Source: Flavobacterium cheongpyeongense (GTDB lineage: Bacteria > Bacteroidota > Bacteroidia > Flavobacteriales > Flavobacteriaceae). From it: DNA of 64,000 nucleotides. The stretch covers positions 62,001 through 126,000 of the forward strand of contig NZ_QJHK01000008.1 of the NCBI RefSeq assembly GCF_003202435.1, written 5' to 3'. Within the stretch, counting starts at the first letter, position 1, and each line of letters opens with the position of its first letter. The notes under the pieces were generated by a model that saw nothing but the letters and a program-made list of their open reading frames with translations, was not told where the DNA came from and did not search any database. A program made the position numbers and the translations under genes. Positions 35,329 to 43,671 of this stretch are shown here, one piece after another.

Positions 35329-35808
35329 ATGAATTTAGAGAAAATTTTAGCCATTTCAGGAAAACCGGGTTTATACGTCTTAAAAGTGCAAACACGTACA
35401 GGTTTTGTGGCAGAATCATTATTAGACGGAAAAAAAATTACTGTAAACTTAAAAAGTAACGTAAGCTTATTGTCAGAAATTTCAATTTATACCTACGAAG
35501 GTGAAAAACCTTTGACAGAGGTAATGCAACGTATAGCTGTTAAAGAAAACAAAGGTCAGGCAATTTCGCATAAAGAGGATAATGCTAAATTAGCAGCTTA
35601 TTTTAAAGAAATTTTGCCGGAATATGATGAAGAAAGAGTATATCCATCTGATATTAAAAAGGTATTAAACTGGTATAACATGCTTCAGTCAAAAGGAATG
35701 GTTACTGATGAAGCTCCTGCAGCAACTTCAACTTCTGAAGAAATCGCTGTAGAAGAACCAGTAAAAAAAGCGCCTGCTAAAAAAGCAAAAGCTAAAAAAG
35801 AAGAATAG
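35329..35808 (+). CDS. DUF5606 protein
   Basis: 159 residues from ATG 35329 (MNLEKILAISGKPGLYVLKV). A compact N-terminal beta domain (about 1-70) is followed by a helical domain with YFKEILPEYDEERVYPSDIK (about 100-119), and a low-complexity tail rich in Ala, Lys and Pro ends in alternating KKAPAKKAKAKKEE. I recognise the DUF5606 family from its constant position between def and mazG; the function is unknown, and the basic tail suggests nucleic acid or ribosome contact (inference). The ATG at 35269 overlaps def and is not used. Confidence 0.8.
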   Translation: MNLEKILAISGKPGLYVLKVQTRTGFVAESLLDGKKITVNLKSNVSLLSEISIYTYEGEKPLTEVMQRIAVKENKGQAISHKEDNAKLAAYFKEILPEYDEERVYPSDIKKVLNWYNMLQSKGMVTDEAPAATSTSEEIAVEEPVKKAPAKKAKAKKEE

Positions 35809-35832
35809 TAGTTTCTACATTCAAAATATATT

Positions 35833-35868
35833 AATCCTGTTAAGACATTTTCTTGACAGGATTTTTTA
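35833..35868 (+). terminator. Terminator after DUF5606
   Basis: AATCCTGTTAAG (35833-35844) pairs with CTTGACAGGATT (35852-35863) with one G-U, followed by a T-run. It suggests mazG is transcribed separately or by partial read-through. Confidence 0.75.
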
Positions 35869-35907
35869 CTTTTACAGTAATTAGGTTACGACAAAAAAAC
35901 TTCAAAA

Positions 35908-36678
35908 ATGAATAAACAACTTCAGCTTAAAGCCTTCGAAAGATTATTAATTATCATGGATGAACTTCGTGAACAGTGTCCATGGGATAAAAAGCAAACT
36001 TTGCAAACCCTGAGACATCTTACAATAGAAGAAACTTATGAATTAGGTGATGCCATTTTGGATAATGATTTGAATGAAGTGAAAAAGGAGCTTGGAGATT
36101 TATTATTGCATATTGTTTTTTATGCTAAAATAGGAAGTGAAACCAATGATTTTGATATAGCAGATGTGTGTAATGAAATTTGTGAAAAACTAATTCATCG
36201 TCATCCTCATATTTATAGCGATACAGTTGTAAAAGATGAGGAGGAGGTTAAACAAAATTGGGAAAAACTAAAGCTTAAAGAAGGTAAAAAATCAGTTTTA
36301 GAAGGTGTTCCCAGAAGTTTGCCTGCATTAGTAAAAGCAAGCAGAATTCAGGACAAAGTAAAAGGCGTTGGTTTTGACTGGGAAGAACCTCATCAGGTTT
36401 GGGATAAAGTACAAGAAGAACTGGAAGAACTTCAAGCTGAGGTAAAATCAGGAGATCAGGATAAAATTGAAGCAGAATTTGGTGATGTTTTATTCTCGAT
36501 GATAAATTATGCCAGATTTCTAAATGTAAATCCTGAAGATGCTTTGGAACGCACCAATAAAAAATTCATCAGTCGTTTTCAATATTTAGAAAATAAAGCC
36601 GTGGAATTAAGAAAACCTTTGATGGACATGACTTTGGCAGAAATGGATGTTTTTTGGAATGAGGCCAAAAAATTATAA
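35908..36678 (+). CDS. mazG: Nucleoside triphosphate pyrophosphohydrolase MazG
   Basis: A 256-residue protein of two tandem MazG domains that hydrolyses (d)NTPs to NMP and pyrophosphate. The first domain has LREQCPWDKKQTLQTLRHLT (about 19-38) and EETYELGDAI with KKELGDLLLH (EExxE-x-ExxD metal site); the second repeats it with VQEELEELQAE and AEFGDVLFSMINYAR. Length is as in E. coli. It overlaps the convergent Fnr-like regulator gene by 6 bases. Confidence 0.93.
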   Translation: MNKQLQLKAFERLLIIMDELREQCPWDKKQTLQTLRHLTIEETYELGDAILDNDLNEVKKELGDLLLHIVFYAKIGSETNDFDIADVCNEICEKLIHRHPHIYSDTVVKDEEEVKQNWEKLKLKEGKKSVLEGVPRSLPALVKASRIQDKVKGVGFDWEEPHQVWDKVQEELEELQAEVKSGDQDKIEAEFGDVLFSMINYARFLNVNPEDALERTNKKFISRFQYLENKAVELRKPLMDMTLAEMDVFWNEAKKL

Positions 36679-37359
36679 CTGCTCAGCCAGTTTTTTTAAA
36701 GCTTTTAGATTTTTTAATACAATTTTTTTACCGACTAATTCAATCAAATCCAGTTTGTTAAAATCAGATAATAATCTAATGCAACTCTCCGTTGCCGTTC
36801 CAATCATACCAGCCAGCTCTTCTCTGGTTAGCTGAACTTTTAGTGTTTTGTCCGCATTTTCGCCAAAAGCATCATGCAAATACAATAAGGTTTCTGCAAG
36901 TCTTTGTTTTACTGTTTTTTGTACCAGTGCAATTTTATCGTTTTCAGATTCTCTTAAATCTTCACAAACGGACTGCATCATATTCAATGAAAACTGATTG
37001 TTATTATTAAAAAAATGTATAATTTCAGATTTTGGAATAAAACAAACTTCCATGTCTGCAATTGCCTTTGCCGATAAATTTGCTGGTTCATTGCTAATCA
37101 TAGAGCGCTGCCCTAAAAGTTCCCCGGATTTTACCAGTTTTATAATCTGATCTTTTCCGTTGGCACTTAATTTAGAGAGTTTTCCAACACCGTCTTTCAC
37201 ACAAAAGACACCATTTGTAACTTCACCTTCTTCAAAGATGGCTTCACCTTTTTTAATTTTGTAGGTCGTTTTACTACTGGCCAATTTCACAACTTCTTCT
37301 TTATTAAGGGCTTTAAGCGAAGAAAGCTGACGTACGATGCATTGGTCACATTTGTTCAT
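36673..37359 (-). CDS. Crp/Fnr-family transcriptional regulator
   Basis: 228 residues from ATG 37359. N-terminal MNKCDQCIVRQLSSL carries a CxxC; a cyclic-nucleotide-type sensor domain follows (about 25-115), then a dimer helix and a winged helix with REELAGMIGTATESCIRLLS (about 171-190). In that recognition helix the E-x4-R arrangement (TATESCIR) is the one that reads TGA/TCA-type palindromes. Lying beside ccoI and ccoNO, it is the best candidate to bind the ATGAT-N4-RTCAT boxes found here. Whether it carries an Fe-S cluster is unclear: two N-terminal Cys are present and later ones are scattered. Confidence 0.87.
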   Translation of the reverse strand: MNKCDQCIVRQLSSLKALNKEEVVKLASSKTTYKIKKGEAIFEEGEVTNGVFCVKDGVGKLSKLSANGKDQIIKLVKSGELLGQRSMISNEPANLSAKAIADMEVCFIPKSEIIHFFNNNNQFSLNMMQSVCEDLRESENDKIALVQKTVKQRLAETLLYLHDAFGENADKTLKVQLTREELAGMIGTATESCIRLLSDFNKLDLIELVGKKIVLKNLKALKKLAEQL

Positions 37360-37376
37360 ATCAAATATATTTATTG

Positions 37377-37384
37377 CAAAATTA
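37377..37384 (-). promoter_or_regulatory. -7 element of the Fnr-like regulator gene
   Basis: Plus-strand CAAAATTA (TAATTTTG on the minus strand), 18 bases upstream of ATG 37359, excluding the longer start at 37389. No FNR-like palindrome lies in front of it, so no sign of autoregulation. Confidence 0.5.
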
Positions 37385-37493
37385 ACCAATAATTGCTTTC
37401 GTAGGTGCTATTATTCTCGAAAAAAACCAAAGAAAAATATCCGTAATAATAGCGTATTTATTTTTTTAGTTGCAGTATTCATTTCATGGTGAC

Positions 37494-37538
37494 ATGATAA
37501 ATGTCATAGTTATAATCGCTTCTTATTTTGAATATTTG
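37494..37538 (+). promoter_or_regulatory. FNR-like box and -7 element of ccoI
   Basis: ATGAT-AAAT-GTCAT (37494-37507), also readable as TGACAT-N5-ATGTCA (37490-37506), is centred 37.5 bases before the end of AATATTTG (37531-37538, one mismatch to TAnnTTTG). This is the class II activator geometry. Confidence 0.65.
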
Positions 37539-37558
37539 TTGCATAAAAGAAACAAATT

Positions 37559-39937
37559 ATGAGTGAGCAGAGTTGTTTTCATTGCGGACTTAGCATTCCT
37601 GAAAATGAAGTAATCAATTTTGATGAAAAAAAGTTTTGTTGTACAGGTTGCAAAACGGTGTACGAAATTTTTAGTCTTAACGATCTTACTTGTTATTATG
37701 ACTTTGAAAAATCACCTGGTGCTACCCCACAGGACATTCAGGGGAAATATGATTTCTTAGACAATGACATGATCCTTTCGAAAGTTTTGGAATTTCAGGA
37801 AGGACCTACTTCAATAGTTTCATTAAATATTCCACACATTCATTGCAGTTCCTGTATCTGGCTTCTTGAAAACCTTAATCGTTTACAAAATGGAATCAGT
37901 ATGTCTCAGGTTAATTTTCCGGAAAAGAAAGTCCGAATCACGTTTAATTCTGAAATAGTTTCTCTAAAAACAATTGTCTGTTTACTGAGTTCAATAGGTT
38001 ATGAACCTTATATTAGTCTGGAGAATTACGAAACAGGAAAAACAAAGGTAGACCGAACGCTGACTTATAAATTAGGTGTTGCTTTCTTTTGTTTTGGAAA
38101 CATTATGTTGTTGTCATTTCCGGAATATTTCGAAATAAAGGAGTTTTGGCTGGATAACTATAAACCGTTTTTCAGGCTGTTGATTTTTATTTTAGCACTG
38201 CCAAGTTTTCTGTATTCAGCCAGTGGTTATTATGTTTCGGCTTATCATAGTATTAAAACCAGAATGTTAAACATTGACATTCCAATTGCTTTGGGAATTA
38301 TCGTCATGTTTATCCGCAGTTCTTACGATATGTTAATGGATCATGGTCCGGGCTTTTTTGACAGTTTGGTAAGTTTGGTTTTTTTCATGCTTTTAGGAAA
38401 AATGTTTCAAACTAAAACATACAGTTTTTTAAGTTTTGAAAGAGATTTTAAATCTTATTTTCCTATTGCTGTTACCCGGATAAATCCTAACACATCAGAA
38501 GAAAGTGTTCCAATTTACGATGTTTTAAAAGGAGATAGGTTATTGATCCGAAATCAGGAATTAATTCCGGTTGACGGGATTTTGATTAGCGAAGAAGCCG
38601 AAATTGATTATAGCTTCGTTACCGGTGAAGCAGTCCCTATTACTAAAAAATCAGGAGATAAAGTATTTGCCGGAGGAAAACAGATCGGAAAAGTTATCGA
38701 AATGGAAGTTTTGCATTCGGTTTCACAAAGCTACCTTACACAATTGTGGAGCAATGAGGTTTTCCAAAAAAGAGTCGATCAAAAACACAAAACGATCACA
38801 GATAAAATCAGCCGTTATTTTACTCCAATTTTATTATTGATTGCGTTTACAGGTTTTGGATATTGGATTTTTATTGATGCCAATATTGCTTTTAATGTTT
38901 TTACCGCTGTTTTGATAGTAGCCTGTCCCTGTGCATTGGCACTGACGGCACCATTTACTTTTGGTAACATTCTCCGAATTATGGGGAAACAGAAAATGTA
39001 TCTCAAAAATGCTTTGGTTATAGAACAGCTGGCAAAAGTAGATACGATTGTTTTTGATAAGACCGGAACTATAACAACCAATAAAAAATCAAATATTGCA
39101 TACGAAGGAACTGCACTTTCTGAAAACAATTATATTTTGATTAAAAATGTGCTTCGTGCCTCCAATCATCCTTTGAGTAGAATGCTTTATGATTTTTTAC
39201 CTGAATTTAAAAGAGTTAAAATTGACGAATTTCAGGAAATAACCGGAAAAGGAATTTTAGCATCTTCTGAAAATAAAATAGTTAAAATTGGCTCCGCTCA
39301 ATTTGTTGAAGGGGCTGAATATAAGGAAGAAATAGAAAAAACGTCACTTCATATCAGCGTTGAGGGCATTTATTTTGGACGATTTAATTTTCAAAACCAG
39401 TATAGGGATGGTCTTGAAACGTTATTTTCAACTTTAAGTAAAAATTACCAGATAAAAGTACTTTCTGGAGATAATGATGGTGAAAAAGCCAATTTAGAAT
39501 CTATTTTGCCAAAAGGTACTGAATTTATTTTCAATCAAAAACCGGAACAGAAACTGGAATTCATTAAAGAACTGCAGGAAAAAGGGCAGAATGTCATGAT
39601 GGTGGGTGATGGTTTGAATGATGCTGGTGCTTTGGCTCAAAGTAACGTTGGGATTTCGATATCTGAAAATGTAAATGTATTTTCTCCGGCCTGTGATGCT
39701 ATTCTGGACGCCGGTGAATTTTCCCGATTGGATTACTTTTTAAAATTATCGCACAAATCAATCCGGATCATCAAAATGAGTTTTGTTTTATCGCTGCTTT
39801 ATAATGTTGTTGGACTCTCTTTTGCTGTTACCGGAAACTTGCTCCCTTTGGTTGCTGCGATTATCATGCCTTTGAGCACCATTACAATTGTGAGTTTTGT
39901 AACACTGATGAGCAATTTTTATGCTGATAGAAAATAA
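37559..39937 (+). CDS. ccoI: Copper-transporting P-type ATPase CcoI/FixI
   Basis: A 792-residue P1B-type ATPase that exports or delivers copper for assembly of cbb3 oxidase. The N-terminal cysteine-rich motif CFHCG...CCTGC (about 5-31) leads to a heavy-metal domain with IHCSSCIWLLENL (about 97-109). Membrane helices follow, then the phosphatase motif VTGEAVP (about 355), the copper site ACPCALALT (about 460), the phosphorylation site FDKTGTITT (about 500) and MVGDGLNDAGALAQ (about 680). It heads the cco operon and has an FNR-like box at its promoter. Confidence 0.93.
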   Translation: MSEQSCFHCGLSIPENEVINFDEKKFCCTGCKTVYEIFSLNDLTCYYDFEKSPGATPQDIQGKYDFLDNDMILSKVLEFQEGPTSIVSLNIPHIHCSSCIWLLENLNRLQNGISMSQVNFPEKKVRITFNSEIVSLKTIVCLLSSIGYEPYISLENYETGKTKVDRTLTYKLGVAFFCFGNIMLLSFPEYFEIKEFWLDNYKPFFRLLIFILALPSFLYSASGYYVSAYHSIKTRMLNIDIPIALGIIVMFIRSSYDMLMDHGPGFFDSLVSLVFFMLLGKMFQTKTYSFLSFERDFKSYFPIAVTRINPNTSEESVPIYDVLKGDRLLIRNQELIPVDGILISEEAEIDYSFVTGEAVPITKKSGDKVFAGGKQIGKVIEMEVLHSVSQSYLTQLWSNEVFQKRVDQKHKTITDKISRYFTPILLLIAFTGFGYWIFIDANIAFNVFTAVLIVACPCALALTAPFTFGNILRIMGKQKMYLKNALVIEQLAKVDTIVFDKTGTITTNKKSNIAYEGTALSENNYILIKNVLRASNHPLSRMLYDFLPEFKRVKIDEFQEITGKGILASSENKIVKIGSAQFVEGAEYKEEIEKTSLHISVEGIYFGRFNFQNQYRDGLETLFSTLSKNYQIKVLSGDNDGEKANLESILPKGTEFIFNQKPEQKLEFIKELQEKGQNVMMVGDGLNDAGALAQSNVGISISENVNVFSPACDAILDAGEFSRLDYFLKLSHKSIRIIKMSFVLSLLYNVVGLSFAVTGNLLPLVAAIIMPLSTITIVSFVTLMSNFYADRK

Positions 39938-39993
39938 AGTACTGTTAATGAATGCTTTGTATTGTTTTTGGTGCTGTTTTAAAATTTATGACT

Positions 39994-40037
39994 ATGATAA
40001 TTATCATATTTTATGAGGCTTTAACATTCTAATTTTG
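39994..40037 (+). promoter_or_regulatory. FNR-like box and -7 element of ccoS-ccoNO
   Basis: ATGAT-AATT-ATCAT (39994-40007), a perfect palindrome, is centred 36.5 bases before the end of TAATTTTG (40030-40037). ATG of ccoS follows at 40057. Confidence 0.75.
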
Positions 40038-40056
40038 TTATTATAAATTTAAGGAT

Positions 40057-40248
40057 ATGAGCGTTATTTATCTATTAATTTCAGTAAGTATTTTTGTTGC
40101 AATCTGTTTCTTTATAGCTTTTATAGTTGCTGTAAAATCAGGGCAATATGATGATGATTACACCCCCTCGGTCAGAATCCTCTTTGATGATGAAACCAAA
40201 ATTACGTCCCAAAATAATAATTCACTAATAGAAGAAAAACAAGTTTAA
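40057..40248 (+). CDS. ccoS: cbb3-type oxidase assembly protein CcoS
   Basis: 63 residues: one N-terminal transmembrane helix (about 4-28) and a short cytoplasmic tail SGQYDDDYTPSVRILFDDE, whose GQYDD-x-P-x-RILFDD pattern is the CcoS signature. CcoS is needed to load haem b and copper into CcoN. It lies between ccoI and ccoNO and starts a new transcript from an FNR-like promoter. Confidence 0.9.
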   Translation: MSVIYLLISVSIFVAICFFIAFIVAVKSGQYDDDYTPSVRILFDDETKITSQNNNSLIEEKQV

Positions 40249-40340
40249 TTATGAAATAAGCAAAATAGAATTTCATTGTAAAGCCAATATCAATATGCCA
40301 GATGCATATAACCAATAAAAATAAAAAAAATCAACAACTT

Positions 40341-42527
40341 ATGGAAATGGAACAATTTTACTACGACAATAAAATCGTAAAAAAATTCATTTATGCCACG
40401 ATCCTTTTTGGTGTAGTGGGTATGTTAGTAGGACTGACTCTGGCGGTTATGTACCTCTTTCCCAATCTGACAGATGGAATTTCATGGCTCAGTTACGGGC
40501 GTTTAAGACCATTGCATACAAATGCTGTTATCTTTGCTTTTGTAGGGAATGCTTTTTTTGCAGGAATGTATTATTCACTGCAGCGATTGCTAAAAGCCAG
40601 AATGTTTAGTGACTTTTTAAGCAATCTTCATTTCTGGGGCTGGCAGTTAATAATTGTCGCCGCAGCAATCACTTTACCATTGGGATATACCTCTTCAAAA
40701 GAATATGCTGAGCTGGAATGGCCTATTGATATTGCAATAGCACTAATTTGGGTAGTAATGGGAATCAATATGATTGGTACCATGTTACGCCGAAGAGAGC
40801 GACATTTATATGTAGCGATTTGGTTTTATCTTGCCACATTTGTAACGGTTGCCGTATTGCATATTTTTAATAATATCGAAATACCGGTTTCAGGTCTTAA
40901 AAGTTATTCGGTTTATGCCGGTGTTCAGGATGCTTTGGTGCAATGGTGGTACGGACATAATGCAGTTGCATTTTTTCTTACGACACCGTTCTTAGGACTA
41001 ATGTACTATTTTATTCCAAAGATTGCCAACAGACCAGTCTATTCTTATCGATTATCGATTATTCACTTTTGGTCATTGATTTTTATCTATATCTGGGCCG
41101 GGCCACACCACTTATTGTATTCAGCTCTGCCAAACTGGGCTCAGAATTTAGGTGTAGCATTCTCTGTTATGCTGATAGCGCCATCTTGGGGAGGTATGAT
41201 TAATGGTCTTTTGACTTTAAGAGGTGCCTGGGATAAGGTTCGTGAAGAACCGGTTTTAAAATTCTTCGTTGTAGCTGTAACAGGTTACGGAATGGCGACT
41301 TTTGAAGGGCCAATGTTATCTCTTAAAAATGTAAACGCCATAGCGCATTATACAGACTGGATTGTTGCTCACGTACACGTAGGGGCTTTAGCATGGAACG
41401 GATTTATGTCATTTGGGATTATTTACTGGCTGATTCCGCGAATGACAAAAAGCAATTTGTTTTCTAAAAAATTGGCAAATTTTCATTTCTGGGTAGGTAC
41501 ATTAGGAATTATTCTGTATGCACTACCAATGTACGTGGCTGGTTTTCAACAAGCATCCATGTGGAAACAGTTTAACCCGGATGGGACTTTGACTTACGGT
41601 AATTTTCTTGAAACCGTTACCGCTATTATGCCGTTGTACTGGATGAGAGCTATCGGTGGAAGTTTGTACTTAATCGGGATGCTGACCCTGGTTTACAACA
41701 TTATCATGACTGTAAGAGCTGGTCAGTCTATAGAAGACGAATTGGCTCAGGCTCCTGCATTGCAGACTATCAAAAGTGGCAGAATCAGTGGTGAGAAATT
41801 CCACTCATGGCTCGAAAGAAAACCAATTCAGTTGACTATTTTGGCTACAATTGCCATTTTAATTGGAGGAATTATTCAAATCGTACCCACAATTATGGTG
41901 AAATCGAATATTCCAACGATTTCAAGTGTAAAACCTTATACACCTTTAGAATTGGAAGGCCGTGATTTATACATACGTGAAGGCTGCGTTGGCTGCCACT
42001 CACAATCTGTACGTCCGTTCAGAAGCGAGGTAGAGCGTTACGGACCTCAGTCAAAAGCGGGTGAATTTGTTTACGATCATCCTTTTTTATGGGGATCAAA
42101 ACGTACGGGTCCTGATTTGCTAAGAGTAGGAGGGAAATATAATGATAACTGGCATTTTAATCATATGTGGAATCCACAAAGTACTTCGGCAGGATCTATA
42201 ATGCCAGGTTATAAATGGCTGTTTGACAATAAAGCATTGGATATTTCATTAATTGAAAAGAAAATGAAAGTCATGGTTACGCTGGGAGTTCCGTATTCTG
42301 AAGCAGAAGTAGCAAATGCGCAGAAAACATTAAGAACTCAGGCATTAGCAATCGAAAAAAGCCTGGAAAATGATCCTGATTATGTGAAAAGTTATCAGGA
42401 AAGCAAAAAAAGAGCTGAAGCCAAAGGTGAAAAATTTGTTCCGATGAACGAACGAGAAATAGTTGCTTTAATTGCTTATATACAAAGGCTTGGAACGGAT
42501 ATCAAAGTAAAAGAAACTTCTAAATAA
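40341..42527 (+). CDS. ccoNO: Fused cbb3-type cytochrome c oxidase subunits I and II (CcoN-CcoO)
   Basis: A 728-residue fusion from ATG 40341 (MEMEQFYYDNKIVKKFIYAT). The first ~480 residues are the twelve-helix CcoN with haem/copper ligands in LRPLHTNAVIFAF, WWYGHNAVAFFLT, AGPHHLLYSALP and AHVHVGALAWNGF. A linker and anchor helix (about 495-515) join it to CcoO with the haem-c motif EGCVGCHSQSVRPF (about 547-560) and axial Met in GSIMPGYKWLF. It reduces oxygen to water with high affinity and pumps protons. The fusion is usual in Bacteroidota. ATG 40302 gives an unconserved extension. Confidence 0.95.
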   Translation: MEMEQFYYDNKIVKKFIYATILFGVVGMLVGLTLAVMYLFPNLTDGISWLSYGRLRPLHTNAVIFAFVGNAFFAGMYYSLQRLLKARMFSDFLSNLHFWGWQLIIVAAAITLPLGYTSSKEYAELEWPIDIAIALIWVVMGINMIGTMLRRRERHLYVAIWFYLATFVTVAVLHIFNNIEIPVSGLKSYSVYAGVQDALVQWWYGHNAVAFFLTTPFLGLMYYFIPKIANRPVYSYRLSIIHFWSLIFIYIWAGPHHLLYSALPNWAQNLGVAFSVMLIAPSWGGMINGLLTLRGAWDKVREEPVLKFFVVAVTGYGMATFEGPMLSLKNVNAIAHYTDWIVAHVHVGALAWNGFMSFGIIYWLIPRMTKSNLFSKKLANFHFWVGTLGIILYALPMYVAGFQQASMWKQFNPDGTLTYGNFLETVTAIMPLYWMRAIGGSLYLIGMLTLVYNIIMTVRAGQSIEDELAQAPALQTIKSGRISGEKFHSWLERKPIQLTILATIAILIGGIIQIVPTIMVKSNIPTISSVKPYTPLELEGRDLYIREGCVGCHSQSVRPFRSEVERYGPQSKAGEFVYDHPFLWGSKRTGPDLLRVGGKYNDNWHFNHMWNPQSTSAGSIMPGYKWLFDNKALDISLIEKKMKVMVTLGVPYSEAEVANAQKTLRTQALAIEKSLENDPDYVKSYQESKKRAEAKGEKFVPMNEREIVALIAYIQRLGTDIKVKETSK

Positions 42528-42534
42528 CAGCATT

Positions 42535-42723
42535 ATGTTTGAACAAATAAAACACAATATGGAGAATATAGCGGGTATCGAAATTTACCCGATCCTCTCT
42601 CTGATGATTTTCTTTCTGTTTTTTGTCGGTTTAGGTTTTTGGGTATTCTCATATACAAAAGATAAAATTCAGCAAATGAGCGAAATACCTTTAGAAGATA
42701 GTATAATTTCAAAAGATAGTTAA
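42535..42723 (+). CDS. ccoQ: CcoQ-like small subunit of cbb3 oxidase
   Basis: 62 residues with one transmembrane helix (about 20-42; LSLMIFFLFFVGLGFWVFSY) and a charged C-terminal tail. It lies 7 bases after ccoNO and 1 base before ccoP, exactly where CcoQ is encoded. CcoQ stabilises the oxidase complex. Sequence identity in this family is low, so the call rests mainly on size, topology and position. Confidence 0.8.
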   Translation: MFEQIKHNMENIAGIEIYPILSLMIFFLFFVGLGFWVFSYTKDKIQQMSEIPLEDSIISKDS

Positions 42724-42724
42724 G

Positions 42725-43666
42725 ATGAAAAAGTTTTTTCCAGTATATGTAAGATTGCCAATCATTTTTTTCATCGTATTTGGTTTGATGGAATATTTTA
42801 TTGACTCTGGTGACAGGCCTGCTTTTATTAAATATCCAATGGTTGCTGTCTTTTTGTTTGTATTTCTTTTTATTCTGATTGCTATAGAGATTACACTTAA
42901 CGCTGTGAACCGCGTGATGTATCAATTGATGTCTCCGGAAGAAAAGGCAAAACTAGCCCATGAAGAAAGCCTAAGTTTTCAGGAAAGTACGTGGTACAAG
43001 AATTTGATGCATAAGCTTACCAAAACGGAACCTATTGAAAAAGAAGGAGAATTATTGATGGATCATGATTATGACGGTATCAAAGAATTGGACAATAATT
43101 TACCACCTTGGTGGGTGTATCTGTTCTATATCTGTATCATTTTTGGAGTAATCTATGTTTTCCGCTATGATGTATTTGGTGGAGACGATCAGGAAATGGA
43201 GCTTAAAAAAGAAATGGCTCAGGCTAAAATTGAGGTGGAAGAATACCTCAAAACAGCTCCGGATCTGATGGATGAAAAAACAGTAGTCCTGCTAACAGAT
43301 GAAGCAAGTTTAGCAGCAGGTAAAGAAATATTTACGATGAATTGTGCCGCTTGCCACAGAGCAGACGCAGGAGGGCAGATAGGTCCGAACTTAACAGACG
43401 ATAAATGGATTTTGGGTGGTGGAATTAAAAATGTATTCCACACTATTACTAACGGAGGTCGTGACGGAAAAGGAATGGTTTCCTGGAAAACTAATGGTAT
43501 GAAACCAAAAGAAATTCAAAAAGTGGCAAGTTACATTTTATCATTGCAAGGCAGTAACCCAAAAGACCCAAAAGCTCCTGAAGGTGAAGTATGGGTAGAT
43601 GAAAGTGCTCCGAAAAAAGATGCCACAGCAAATAAAACAACAGACAGTACAGCAGTTAAAAAATAA
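42725..43666 (+). CDS. ccoP: cbb3 oxidase cytochrome c subunit CcoP (single haem)
   Basis: 313 residues. Two N-terminal helices (about 9-28 and 38-58) precede the CcoP_N domain with DHDYDGIKELDNNLPPWWVY (about 116-135) and a third helix; the C-terminal domain carries one haem-c motif CAACHRAD (about 211-218) and axial Met in GKGMVSWK. Proteobacterial CcoP has two CxxCH motifs; only one is present here. The last 40 residues are low complexity, rich in Lys, Pro, Thr and Asp. It brings electrons to CcoO/CcoN. Confidence 0.92.
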   Translation: MKKFFPVYVRLPIIFFIVFGLMEYFIDSGDRPAFIKYPMVAVFLFVFLFILIAIEITLNAVNRVMYQLMSPEEKAKLAHEESLSFQESTWYKNLMHKLTKTEPIEKEGELLMDHDYDGIKELDNNLPPWWVYLFYICIIFGVIYVFRYDVFGGDDQEMELKKEMAQAKIEVEEYLKTAPDLMDEKTVVLLTDEASLAAGKEIFTMNCAACHRADAGGQIGPNLTDDKWILGGGIKNVFHTITNGGRDGKGMVSWKTNGMKPKEIQKVASYILSLQGSNPKDPKAPEGEVWVDESAPKKDATANKTTDSTAVKK

Positions 43667-43671
43667 TTATC

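Noticed and set aside
42533..42925. Minus-strand open frame of 130 codons
   Set aside because: It is antisense to ccoQ and ccoP, has no family features and is highly charged like a shadow frame.
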